Assembly (NCBI GenBank): GCA_030620095.1
Contig: JAUTXW010000329.1
Location: 68,501 to 132,500, forward strand
Source of the DNA: Kuschelorhynchus macadamiae
Lineage: Eukaryota; Arthropoda; Insecta; Coleoptera; Curculionidae
Reading direction: 5' to 3'
DNA length: 64,000 nucleotides
A program made the position numbers and the translations under genes. This document shows, in pieces, positions 12,578-64,000 of this stretch; the first letter of the stretch is position 1; every line of letters begins with the position of its first letter. Below the pieces are notes generated by a model. That model did no database searches, had not been told where the DNA came from, and saw only the letters and a program-made list of their open reading frames with translations.

Positions 12578-12690
12578 TGCTGTATGCTATTGCTGTATTA
12601 TAATCTTAATTAAGTACAGGCACTATATATTTCTTTTTTTTTAGGCTTAGTATCATATTGCATTTGCAAATACTTTGACTTTGACTTTGA
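12578..12690 (+). mobile_element. Short LINE 3'-end insertion in LINE C
   Basis: LINE C coding stops making sense after YWLGLPGL near 12575 and resumes at 12689 with DDETARHVLCECPAAARI. The intervening ~110 bp is AT-rich and ends in three ACTTTG-type repeats, the kind of tail left by a severely 5'-truncated CR1/Jockey-like LINE. The LINE C C-terminal Cys/His region (ARHVLCECPAA) follows and ends at 12857. Confidence 0.6.
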
Positions 12691-12945
12691 AGGATGACGA
12701 GACAGCGAGACATGTGCTATGTGAATGCCCAGCAGCTGCCAGGATCAGGTTCTCTATTTTCGGTAGAGATATTTTGCTACCCGAGGACTTGAACAATACC
12801 TCCCCAAAGGCAATAATAAGACTCATTGAGGACTTAGAGTTGCTTGAGGAAGTATAAAACATAGGTGTGAGCCACAATAGACCACAGAGTCTCAGTGGAG
12901 GGTCGGTTTGATCCACTCACTTTTAACCTAACCTAACCTAATTGC

Positions 12946-13265
12946 CCCTTCTGCACTATTACAGTATAATGCACAAAGTCAGAAAACATTATCAGTTTGG
13001 TTTAGTATTCTTTTAACTTCAAACTTGGATTAAATGATCTCATTACATTACATTAATTAGAAATCACAAAGAAACATGGACTTTAATATACTTGTTTATC
13101 ATATTATGATTTACTTTAAAAGGGTCTAACTTTAATTCATTAAATTCATAATATCAAAGAAAAATAATAAGCTACACTAAAGTATATCTAGAATCTTCTT
13201 TGATAATACCCAAACTAGTGGCGGCTCCTCCATTACGTCATATAGTCAATGACCCCCCAAGAAAT
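12946..13265. other. AT-rich spacer, nothing recognised
   Basis: No coding potential or repeat was recognised between the TAACC tail of LINE C and the tail of LINE E. Confidence 0.4.
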
Positions 13266-14960
13266 ATTTCAATTCAATTCAATTCAATTCAATTAATTTT
13301 ATTAATCTTTATAAATCACATTACATGACATAGACAGGTCAAAACAAGCAAAGATACAAGCTATAACAAAGATTACATATTACAAGTAATAGTTAAAATT
13401 TACATAAACTTATTACTAGAGCATTCTACATGAAAAAACGTCAGAACTTCACAGTCGTGGACTTGTTTGAAAATTGAGGAACTCGTTAAAGTTGTAGAAG
13501 CAAGATTCATATAAAAATTGTTTTAAAAGTGTTTTAAATCTGCCGGCAGTTGGTGCTTCTATCAGTTTGTGGGGTAGTTGGTTGTATATCTGGATACAGG
13601 CATAGTGTGGAGATCTTTCAAAATGGGCCGTACGATGATTTGGCACAGCCAATCCTTCTCTGGTTCTTGTGGAATATGAATGAAAATCACCGTTTTGTGT
13701 AAATTTTGTCTTGTTCTCATAGACATGCACAGCACACTTTAGTATATATATTGATGTCAACGTTAATATTTTCTGTACCCTAAAAGTATGCCTGCATGAT
13801 TCCTGTGGATGGAGTCCATAAATAAGCCTCACTACTCTCTTCTGTGAAATAAATACTCTATTAATGTTCACTGCTCTTCCCCACAACAAGATATTATAAG
13901 AAAGATGGGGGTAGACAAGAGCATAGTAGGAAGTCCTAAGGTGCGTCAGGTGGACTGTTTGTTTGAGTTTCAGAAGAGCAAAGTATGCCCCATTTAATGA
14001 CTGGCAGACTTGATTTATTTGTGGTTCCCAGGAGAATCTTGAGTCTAAGAATGTACCCAAGAATTTAACCTCACCAGCTGCCGCATCCAAGATAACCCTG
14101 GGATTATTCCTGTGAAAATGGACAGTTACTGTTTTTTGTGTATTTAAAATTAACTGGTTTGTAGAACACCAGGCTTTCATGTTTTCACAGACTTCTCTAA
14201 TTTTCAGTAATGTGTCATCCTCATTTTTTCCAGAAATTGCAGCTGAAGTATCATCAGCAAATTTAATAGTCACCCTCGGAAGATTCAAGTCATTTACAAA
14301 AATTAAAAAGATCAATGGAGCCAACACTGATCCTTGAGGTGTACCTATATTTTTGTTGTGTTCCTCAGAGATGGAGTTGTTTGCTTTTACTAGCAACTTA
14401 CGCTCACACAAAAATGATTTTATAAGCGAGAGCGCTTGTCTCCTTATGCCAATATTATATAGTTTGCTTTCGATGAACTGAAAATTAAGTGTGTCGAATG
14501 CCTTGGATAGATCAAAAAAAAGCCCAACCACTATTCGGTTAGCTTCAAGCTCTCTGTAAATGAACTCGGTAAGTTCCAGAGCTGCAGTCTCCGTAGATCT
14601 TTCAGGTCGGAATCCATGTTGATCATCGTCAATTAATTTGAAGTGATTCAAGAATTCCATAAGTCTGTTGTATAGAGCTCTCTCAAATATTTTAGAAAAG
14701 ACAGTAAGCAATGCTACAGGCCTATAGTTGTCTATATTTGTTTCATTTCCCTTCTTATATACAGGTATTACAGTGGCCATTTTTAGTGCCGAGGGGAACA
14801 CTCCATTTGTGAATGCGGTATTTATTAATTTGGTTAATGACTTCTTAATTTCATTCCTTCTGTATTTTATGACCTTTGTTGGAATACCGTCAACTCCAAC
14901 TGATTTCTTGTTCTTTAGTTTATGCTTTCGACCTCTTCTTCCAGAACAGAAAATAATAAA
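13266..14960 (-). mobile_element. LINE E, 5'-truncated, minus strand
   Basis: The element ends (3' end, low coordinate) in a run of four to five TTGAA repeats at 13268-13292 and is cut at its 5' end near 14960. The RT frame is open, unlike that of the LINEs to its left, so this is one of the youngest copies here. It lies downstream of the third SLC44A1-type exon, on the same strand, and so is probably inside an intron of that gene. Confidence 0.8.
13449..14935 (-). CDS. LINE E reverse transcriptase, open but 5'-truncated
   Basis: About 495 codons read without a stop from about 14935 to 13449. RT blocks in order: NKKSVGVDGIPTKVI, MATVIPVYKKGNETNIDNYRP, QHGFRPERSTETAALEL, VGLFFDLSKAFDTLN, IGTPQGSVLAPLIFLIFVND and the catalytic IKFADDTSAAI, then the thumb and C-terminal region ending QTSPRL. 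The endonuclease and ORF1 are missing; just upstream the likely partner sequence LEEEVESIN is in another frame. There is no true start codon, so this is a fragment without an obvious means of expression, though the RT core residues are all present. Confidence 0.85.
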
Positions 14961-14974
14961 TAATTTATATTTTT

Positions 14975-15250
14975 TTAATTTCTTATAAATTTGGAAATTC
15001 CTTCTATTATTCTAAGAATGTAAACTCGTTGAACACTCACTTGATTCCTCGGCACTCGCACTATCGATGCTTCGTGCAGGGATCTCCTCCGCAGGTTTCG
15101 TTTCGTTGGATCACGAGCCTGAGTGCCCACGATGACCTCGTGATTATAAACGGAGTTTTTCCCAATCGAATTCGCATAGGGGCGCATAGGTAACATTATA
15201 CGGCTTACGTTGGCAAATTTTGGGTCAACCCAAACTTTAAATAACACTGT
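14975..15250 (-). other. GC-richer segment of unknown nature
   Basis: A 270-bp stretch is clearly richer in GC and CpG than its surroundings and has a 90-codon open frame on the minus strand (starts MLFKVWVDPKFANVSR). I recognise no domain. It sits directly upstream of the truncated LINE E and could be a leader or 5' UTR piece of a retroelement. Confidence 0.3.
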
Positions 15251-15360
15251 GGAAAGGTAAGCATGGGACTATAAAGCGTTTCATAATAAATTAGCTTGCC
15301 TTAATAATCATGATGAGTAAACATTATTTTTGATAAACATGTATAAACAATAAAACTTAC

Positions 15361-17340
15361 TGAGTGATAAAACTGCAAGGCCCAAAATTTCTCTCCATGT
15401 CCGATAAAGATCACTTAAAATCTGTTCTAAAGTATCCCATCCATTTAAAAGATCATATATATTTTTCAAAACTGCTTCTTGTATGTCTTTAAACGGTTTA
15501 GGCACACAACGGTTCAACACAGATTTGCTGAAAATTTGTATTTTGAATATTTTGTAAGTTGCAATACTAATACTACTAAACTCAGTTTTAAAAATGGATG
15601 GTAATATTTCTAGCACAACATAATGTGTTTACTATTAACCTTGTTTAAGTGTAGTTTATTTAAATTTTCTGATCAATTTATCCTTGTTTACTTAACCCTT
15701 TTCAAAGTAGGTTGTGGGATTAATAATGAAACTTTTTTTAAAAATTGTTTAATTACTTTTCCTAGCTTTGGGTTTCACCTATTTTATAATTTTTGATCTT
15801 GTTGTAAAAATCAACAAACCAGCTATTTTTTTACAATGTCAATATTAACATCAGAAGTTTGTAGTTTTCAAGTAAATATCTGACTTAAAAAATAAGATAT
15901 TTGCTGCTTTTATTTTATTCTAGTTCCTGAAGTCGGGGTTAGATTTTCTCTCAAAATATTTGAAAAACTAGGTTTTTTTGCAGTTTCTTTCCTCGGGTAT
16001 CGTCATTGCAGACACAACTCAAGAAAATCATTTTATCTCAGTTATTATGATTCAATAATTATTTATATTACTCATTCTATGGTCCCTGTTTTAGTTTAAT
16101 TTTTGTTTTCCACCAGTCACTTTTAGTAGCTACATAGACAATAGGGATCTATCATCCTTTAATATTTATCTACCCCCTAGGTCACCAAGAAAATTCGACA
16201 CAAAATATATCTCACTTTATATGAGAAACATTCCTCTATTAACAGAATGATGATGCACATATGATTGCTGTGGGTGTGTTTTCATTCACCCTACCTCATA
16301 TTAGCAAATTTTTCAATAGAAAAATACGTACCTAATATTTACTACATTTTGTGCTATAAAATATTGTGAACACATATGGGTATTTATATGTCTAGATGTT
16401 TTTATTTATGTCCATGAATCTTAATATTGTACAATTGTAAACATTTGATATGTACTTGGTAATTATTATGAAATAAATAATGAAAATTAATTTATATTTT
16501 TTATACATTTTACAAAAAATAACATTTATTAACAATAAAGTACTTATAGTGAGAACTGCATATTTTGTTTACTACTAACAGCACAGGAGTGAAATTTCCT
16601 CAAATGATGGTAAAAACATACCTGAAGGAAAATAAAAATTATGTTTATGTTGTATGTTTATGTAATGTTCTATTCATGATAAACTTCCAAAAGAAAATCA
16701 AAAGTGTAAAATTTTACAATATTTATAAGAACCTTATAATACTACAACTAAGTTTTAACATTAAATTGTTATAATATTTAGTATCGTTGGCTATAAGAAC
16801 TTACCTCTCATAAACAGGTAATGTAGGGCAAGGACCTAGTGGTGCCGATAAGACTTGTTTATCAATTTTACTACTTTTCAAATCTTCATAATTAAAACTA
16901 TATTTACATAAATCAACGCCAGACAGATGGTAATTATAGATATCATTAACAGTTGTCAATGTGAAATTTGGGCATTCTTTAACACATATTTTAAGGGACT
17001 GTCCCAAATGTTTAATGTCATAGAATAATAAATATGGTTTATCAGAAGTATCCAATCCTGAGAGGGTGAAGTTTCCCATTACTTTATTATCTTTACTACC
17101 ACAAGTATTTCCAAATGAGTCATATCCATTAATAATTCTGATGGGATTGCCATAGACAAATGAAAAAGCTGCAATTATCACCTACAAAATAAAATAATAA
17201 TACTAACTTAACAAATAAAAATTATATTTAATTACCATTAAAAACCAAAATAAGATATATAAAATTAGCCACAATACATCTGTACAACTTCTTTCTTCAT
17301 TTTCTTCAGATTCTTTTTCTTTCGAATCACAACAGCCCAT
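15361..17340 (-). CDS. SLC44A1: Choline transporter-like protein (CTL1 type), exons 1-3, partial
   Basis: Three exons on the minus strand: 17236-17340, 16805-17181 and 15361-15527, all with GT-AG borders. The protein starts MGCCDSKEKESEENEERSC, as CTL1 proteins start with MGCC, and then a first membrane segment (DVLWLILYILFWFLM across the exon 1/2 border). The exposed loop has the family signature RIINGYDSFGNTCG near residue 50, and further Cys residues in the CVKECPNF and LCKYSF blocks. Exon 3 carries NRCVPKPF and the start of the second membrane segment (EILGLAVLSL). Family members move choline and related amines across the plasma and mitochondrial membranes. About 215 residues are present; the remaining exons are not found in the 15 kb of LINEs to the left and probably lie outside. 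Exact assignment within SLC44A is inferred. Confidence 0.85.
15528..16804 (-). other. Intron 2 of the CTL1-type gene
   Basis: The intron runs from a GTAAG-type donor just below 16805 to a TTTTCAG acceptor at 15528-15534. It is AT-rich and I see no element in it. Phase is conserved: exon 2 ends with two bases of a codon that exon 3 completes. Confidence 0.75.
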
Positions 17341-17686
17341 GTTTACAAACAATCAAAGAAAACTGAAACGACATTTCAACCGTTTTGGTATGAAGTTTGT
17401 AAGAATTCGTTGCCAATTCTTCCTCTTCACTAAATAGAGTGTCAAAGAATGTAGCTGTAGTCCTACCAATTTAATGTTGCTATAACATAAATTTTACTAT
17501 ACAAGGTTACGAAATACAAATGCCTTAAAGTAAAAAGAGACGAAACGAAATCTTTGACAAGAAAGTGTTGATGTTGGTGTCAAAGTGCAAGTGTCGCTCG
17601 AACTCTGTGAAGTATTGAATTAACGTTCTCTATATATTTTGTATATTATTAAAATATTTAAAGAAAAACGCATATTTGTTTTTAAT
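17341..17686. promoter_or_regulatory. Shared head-to-head promoter region
   Basis: The start codons of the CTL1-type gene (minus, 17340) and PEX5 (plus, 17687) are 346 bp apart and point away from each other. The interval must contain both 5' leaders and the core promoters of both genes. A TATATATTTT stretch at about 17631-17640 lies too close to the PEX5 ATG to be confidently called a TATA box. No other motif was assigned. Confidence 0.7.
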
Positions 17687-57520
<39,834 letters not shown>

Positions 57521-57609
57521 GTAAGTAAAGTATTTTTTTGTTTGGGGGTCATTTAATTCTAAAATACAGTTTAAAAATTCATCTATAGCGCAAAACGGAA
57601 CTCTGATCA

Positions 57610-58296
57610 GCATAGTTTTAATGTTTATTTTTAAAAACTTTCCAGGGTTGATCTCTTAAACAAGTTGGCAACATGTTGTAAAATTGTATGGCAAACTTGG
57701 CAATTCTTGCACCTTTGCAGCCTGCGATATTCTGGCACAAAATTTTGTCTAAACCTTGTGCTGTACTCGTGAACATCCTGGTCTCTGTTTTGAGAGTCAA
57801 TGTTCTTTTTAACATGGAAAAAATTTTGCGGTATGTATGAAAACGTAAGAATCTCCAAATCTCTAACAGTCTGCTTGCAGTCGGCTCTGTAGGAAGTGCC
57901 AGAAATTGTATGAACCGCGCGCCTCTGTAGTCCGAAAACTTGGGGATGCCCTGCTTGTGTGGCCCCATACCAGGATAGTATAAAAATATGACTGAACAAG
58001 CGTAAAATAAGCTTGTTTTAGCACATAAAGAGAAACAAACTGAGATAAATTTCGAAGAAGTTAGAGCTCAGCCGAGAAACTAAATGGTCTATATGTACAT
58101 GCATGTAAGTGGAGAAAAATCTTACACGAATCGTGCTTGGTTCCTCTGGCAAAGATCTCATGGAAAAGAGCTCAATTGACAAGCTTAAAGCCAGATCTGC
58201 ATAGCTAGCCATGCTGGACATGGTGGTGTCATCAGCGAACATAGCGAACTTAGAGGATACGTGTAGTTCAGCGCAGACTGCACATCATTGATCCGC
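57610..58296 (-). mobile_element. LINE H fragment (RT C-terminal half), minus strand
   Basis: Minus-strand pieces run from INDVQSALNYTYP near 58290 through MFADDTTMSSMASYADLALS (58242) to a thumb/C-terminal region split over two frames (57999-57618): FGLQRRAVHTISGTSYRADC, HEYSTRFRQNFVPEY and AIQFYNMLPTCLR. The catalytic FADD box is kept but frameshifts separate the parts. Both ends are cut; it lies in the PEX5 intron after exon 8. Confidence 0.8.
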
Positions 58297-58609
58297 ACAG
58301 ACTAACACTTTTACCAGTGGCGTGCAGTGGTACTTCGGGCAGGGTAAGCAAAATATTCAAAACTAGGGCAAAACTCTCAAAACTATATTTTAACTGAAAG
58401 TAATTTACACTTACCTACATATATGACATACTTTATTAGCCTAAATACAAGCTTGCATCAAAAAGTCAAAACTTAATTTTTTAATTAAAAATTTTATTTT
58501 GCAACTATGGAAAAACTAAACACTATAGTCACTATACACTATTAGTTTAATTATTGTTTCAGATTAAAAACTATTTTTTATATGTTAAGCCGATTCGCCG
58601 ATCCTTTTT

Positions 58610-60660
58610 TAAAAACTCATTGAGCACGTCATCATAAAAGCTAACACCACGTTTTAAATCTTGCATTGATCTTTTCAAGAGAAATTGAGGACAAGTCACT
58701 TAATCTGTCTTGTTCTTGAGTGCTTCTTAAATACGTATAAATTCGTTTTAAACCTGAAAAAGATTGTTCTGCTGAAGCGTTACATGCTGGTATGGTCACA
58801 ATTAATTTTGCTAAGTTAATCAATTGAGGAAACACATCACATAATTTTTTCTCTTGGCAAAATTGTATAATTTCATAAGCATTCCGATTTTCAAATTCGG
58901 CTGGTGAGTACAAACTAAATCATTTCTTAATCTGTCAAAGTCGAGGGTTCCGCTATATTTGGTTTTTAGTTCAACTAAAATTTCTTCTGGAAACTTTGTT
59001 TTGCATAACAGAAAAGAAGCTGGTTCCAAAAGACGAAAAAAATTGAGTAGATTAATCTCTTTATAACGATCCCGAATTTCGCCCCTAATATTATCAACAA
59101 TTTCCCTAAAAACTTGTTAAGTTTAATAAGTTTCCATATCTTCCGAATTACGTTTCCTTTTAGGCTCTCCACAAGAAAGTACTGTTTTTTCGCACATTTC
59201 ATGAGATTCGTTATAAAACTTCTCCATAAAAATTTGACAGGTTTCTTTTTACACAGTATCCTATATCTATAACTTTTGATTGAATTACTTCAAAAAGTAT
59301 ATCTGTTTGCATAAATATGTTATTAAAAATTACCAAAAAATAATTGAATTCAAAATTTTGTAATGTGAATAAATACATTCTAGCGCTAGAAAGCGTTTCT
59401 GCGTCCCATTTTGATTCATTTTCAAGCATATCGCTGAATAAGACAACAAGATTTTTTAATTCATTGAAAATAACATTTACTGTCCTTGAGTTATATAACC
59501 AACGAGTTTGTACCCCACGCGGTATAATTTTTGAACAATATTGACGGTAAGAATCAGATCGTCTAGTATTAGGGTGGAAAAATGTTGCCAAATTTTTAAT
59601 TGTCCCAAAAAAATGTTTAGTTTCTGAAATTCTCTCACACGACTTTGATAGCACTAAATTTAAAATATGGGCATTGCTCCATACATACATTGCATTTGGA
59701 CATATTTCTCGCACTTTTTATTGGACGCCATTTTTATTTGATGGGAAAACAGCGGCACCGTCATAAGTTTGTGCTATTAACTTTTGAAGGCATTTATATT
59801 CATTTAAAATATTTAGGATAATAACTGTTAAAGTATAGGTAGTGCGACTAGAACTAACATCAGTAAAACTCAAACAAAGCTGCTCTTTTAACATCTGGGG
59901 TCTCGTTAATCATTACAACAACAAATTCCGTCTGTCCTATTTCTAGACAAATTTTATTCTTAATTACAGAGAAAATTGTAGAAATCAAGTCATTCTGTAT
60001 TCTGTTGTAAAGCCCAGTTAAAACGGCTCGTTTTCATTTATTGCATGCAAATGATCTTCGAGGATACCATCATAATTTGCAAGAAATTTCACACATTCAA
60101 TAACATTACCAGTATTAGAATTATTAAAAGAGCCTAAAGACTCCTGATGTCTACGAGGGGGCAATTCTTGTTTTCCGAGGAAACAAGTGATATCAATTAA
60201 TATGGGCATTATTTTCCGATTTCTGCCTACCTTAGCATTGTGCCGCTCTATTTCTTTTTTAAACTGGCGAGATAAACTTAGCTCTATACCACTTCTTGCC
60301 AAAGCAAGAGCAGATTTTAAATGGTTTTCTGACTGGTCATGTTTCTTTACCTCATTTGAAAAATTATTAAGGTCTGCTTAGCCACTATTTGTCCATACAT
60401 TTTTTTTTTTTGAGAAGAGTATACAAGCCCAGCAGAATATTTTATTGACATGAAAACAACCTGTTAACCACTTGTGATTATCATAAAACTTAATATTCAA
60501 ATATCTGCTACAGTTTTTCTTTTGCTGTACGATGTTTAAAGAAGGCATAGGCCGTCCCGCGTCTATTATAGCTTGTTTCTGTTCAAAAGTTTTGCTGCTA
60601 AATGAGACTCGACAGAGTCGCTGCAAACAACTATCATTCTCACTACACACACACTCAATT
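58610..60660 (-). pseudogene. hAT transposase pseudogene, ZMYM1 type
   Basis: Read on the minus strand: an N-terminal zinc-finger-like region (60650-60378) with HKWLTGCFHVNKIFCWACIL, a helical region (60302-60018), the catalytic core with AQTYDGAAVF near 59770 and MYVWSNAHILNLVLSKS (59714-59211), and the C-terminal dimerisation domain (58913-58641) with IPACNASAEQSFSGLKRIYT and LSDLSSISLEKI. This is the order of hAT proteins related to zinc-finger MYM-type protein 1. Several stops and frameshifts break it. A CAGTGG at 58315 and its inverse at 60781-60786 could be the element ends, but the 8-bp flanks do not match. Confidence 0.85.
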
Positions 60661-60786
60661 GTTTATAAACTAATAGTCATTCAATTAAACAGTTTAAATT
60701 AATAATTCATCAAAACCTTTAAAAATAACTAAAAGACGTCGACTAAAATGTCTAGAATATTAACTCACAAAAAAGGGCGACCACTG

Positions 60787-61860
60787 TAGTACGTAAGCAC
60801 ATAAAAGTAACTGAGAAATAATGGGGGATCAAGGGGGATTCAAGAAATATTATATACCTATATTAATATTTAGAAAATGTGTGCACTAAAACACACCATA
60901 TTACTCTAATATAAAAATCAGTTTTTGTAAAGTATTATAAAACATAACATGAATAATAGATCTCTGAATTTCAAATAATTACTTATTATATTGGTTAAAA
61001 TAAAAAATTATGAAATATAGGTATGCCCTCCATACCTCGATACATATCTAAAACCTAAAACGTACTTCTAGTTTTCTTTTTTTCATCCTAATGGCAATTC
61101 GGTTAACATTCGAGGGTGCTTAAGTCGTGATTTGAAGCAGTTGAAATCGACAGCGCGGCGGTTGTTGTCGGGAGAAACTAACCCTTGGACTAGCCATCTC
61201 TTTTCAGCTCACGTCTATGTATTGTGCCTTCCAAGGTACCTCCTTCCGCAGGCAGTGCTTATAGATTTATCTTAGCTAGCAGTAGTATATTTAAATGCAC
61301 CTACTTTTTTCGCATATGGAGCACCTATACAGAGATTTAAGTAACGAAAATGCCGCATTAAGACTGAGAAAATAGGATGATGCTGATATTTGGTTGAACT
61401 TTTATCAATGGTAGGACTTAGGTATTTCGTTTGAGACATTGAATATTATGATTATGTGAATAAATGTAGGGTGTATAAATTAGGAATACTTATTATTTTT
61501 ATAATTTTGTTAGTGTAGGCAGTGCCTTTTTGCCTACATTGATTGCACTCAACTGACTTCCAATATAATTTTAACGACACGTAACGTGTTTCACTACACA
61601 ATTGGAGATGTAACGAATCTAGTGGAAGTTTTTGTAAAAAATAATTTTGTTTTTACATAACCTGTTAATTAAATATGACCTAACGAGCCTCATGCTTTCG
61701 TCCCTAAAACCACATTTTATTTTTTCAAAAGAATGTCATGCGTTAGGTTTATTAAGGGGTGCCCATTATAGTGTCATAACCTTTCTTGGACCCAAACTGA
61801 TTGTCTGTAAATAGCCCATATGTAGTGTAAGATGTGTAAGACGGCTTTAGAGAACAAGGA
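60787..61860. other. Intron or intergenic sequence, nothing assigned
   Basis: No gene or element was recognised over about 1.07 kb; a slightly GC-richer patch lies near 61130-61260. Confidence 0.35.
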
Positions 61861-61861
61861 A

Positions 61862-63079
<1,218 letters not shown>

Positions 63080-63082
63080 ATT

Positions 63083-64000
63083 TTAATCTTCACTGAACTC
63101 TACAACATCAGGGTAGGTGTCCTGTGCGGTCTCACTTGTTGGTAAATCAAGATAAAATTGTCTGAAAATTGGTGATATCAAAGGCAGTAATGGTATTAAA
63201 TCATCCTTTTTTTCTTTTGATATTGAGGGCCATTGTGAATACCATGGTTTCGGTGATAATACAACGTTCCTTCCACGTCTAGCAAAACAAATTTCCTGAA
63301 AATCGCCTTCATTGGATAAGCTTTTCTTAAACAATATTGTAGCGTGCTCTTTTGTATAGCGAAGCCATTGAACATCATGCCATTTGAATAAGTTCCCAGA
63401 AGAATCTTTCTTGCGCAATACTAGCTCATTTTTATATAAATCAGCAAAGTCTAAAAATTTGTCATGGGTTAGTTGCTTGACTACAAACTTTCTTTTTTTG
63501 CCCACACTTCTAACGAGCTGATACCAGTCGTGTGGATGAAAGATGTCAGTACACAGCCTTTTTTTCTGCTTTTCTATTAGCGCATGGTCAACATTGCACT
63601 CCATATGGCTATGACCACTAACCATAAACTTGTGATCAATTGTTTGCAATGACTGTTTTTGTTGCATCAAAGTTAGGAACATTGCAGCAACGTGCGAGTT
63701 ACAGAATAATATGCTTAACGTTTTCTGGCACAGATAGAAGTTCCGTAAAGATACATGTGGCAATCTGATTTCCTCCACGTCCTCCTTCAGCTTCATGCCA
63801 CATGAAACAAGTGACTTCACCACTTCCCATATCATGAATGGTTAAATTGAAGGTCCATAATTGCCTTTTGTAAAAAGAAACACTGGAATTAACGAAAGGC
63901 GTAGGGAGGCATTGTTGCAAATCGAAACAGTAACATTTGGTATCGTCGTTTTGTTTAGCCAATGATTTATCAGAATCTTTCTGCTTGTATGCATTGTCCG
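63083..64000 (-). pseudogene. Insect transposon-type protein (DUF7869-like), frameshifted, runs off the edge
   Basis: Two minus frames (63962-63699 and about 63700-63083) make one protein. The first reads LTIHDMGSGEVTCFMWHEAE and SVPENVKHIIL; the second resumes HVAAMFLTLMQQK, then TIDHKFMVSGHSHMECNVDH and FHPHDWYQLVRS. This order is typical of a large arthropod family of transposon-linked proteins with an RNase-H-like look (family name from memory, not searched). At the junction a small deletion and frameshift remove the S-D-x-C-x-GQN block expected there. The C-terminus ends in an acidic DTYPDVVEFSED. The start lies beyond 64000. Confidence 0.65.

Larger units (their letters stand above)
5083..12945 (+). 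mobile_element. LINE C with ORF1, endonuclease and RNase H, split by LINE D
   Basis: GC-richer than its surroundings. It holds a 5' leader (about 5083-5500), ORF1 (5501-6955), the ORF2 endonuclease (from 6949), N-terminal RT blocks (to about 8225) and, after an inserted LINE (8226-11757), an RNase H domain and C-terminus (11758-12857). The 3' end is a short leader-like tail followed by three copies of a TAACC repeat at 12925-12940. The RNase H points to the I/LOA side of the LINE tree. The RT palm with its YADD box is not found on either side of the insertion, so part of ORF2 has been lost. Confidence 0.75.

Noticed and set aside
58315..60786. hAT ends CAGTGG and CCACTG with 8-bp duplication
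   Set aside because: The inverted match is short and the flanking 8-mers differ, so the element limits were not called.

Overview
The window is AT-rich eukaryotic DNA, most likely from an insect with a large, transposon-filled genome. The evidence is two conserved animal genes with GT-AG introns, many non-LTR retrotransposons (LINEs) of arthropod type, mariner and hAT DNA transposons, and (AT)n arrays up to about 840 bp. The species cannot be fixed from the sequence alone.

Two cellular genes are supported. On the minus strand, 15361-17340 holds the first three coding exons of a choline transporter-like gene (SLC44A1/CTL1 type); the rest lies left of the window or beyond recognition. On the plus strand, eight coding exons between 17687 and 57520 encode about 456 residues of PEX5, the peroxisomal PTS1 import receptor; the last TPR exons lie beyond the right edge. 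The two genes are head to head, with only about 346 bp between their start codons. PEX5 intron 1 is 53 bp, intron 2 is about 35.2 kb.

Left region (1-15300): a stack of LINE remnants. A decayed LINE (307-3330, plus) meets a minus-strand LINE fragment (3334-4440) that carries a 433-bp tandem duplication. A LINE with ORF1, endonuclease and RNase H (about 5083-12945, plus) is interrupted by a second complete-length LINE (about 8226-11757, plus) and by a short third insertion. A 5'-truncated LINE with an open RT frame follows on the minus strand (13266-14960).

PEX5 intron 2 (18064-53279): a minus-strand LINE split by a nearly intact plus-strand LINE (21895-26225), a Gypsy-like LTR remnant, several minisatellites, a decayed mariner-like element, an hAT-like remnant, a ~120-bp diverged satellite array (34490-35350), a ~400-bp repeat present in two inverted copies 15 kb apart, two DD41D mariner-family elements with unusually long inverted repeats (about 0.83 kb and 0.29 kb), a 180-bp fold-back structure between AT arrays, and a YqaJ-like exon fragment.

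Right region (57521-64000): a LINE RT fragment, a ZMYM1-type hAT transposase pseudogene, an (AT)n array and a decayed insect transposon ORF running off the edge. No tRNA, rRNA or CRISPR was recognised. I found no clear new biological system; the best leads are the long-TIR mariners, the fold-back element, the shared promoter and the unassigned splice-bounded exons in the intron.
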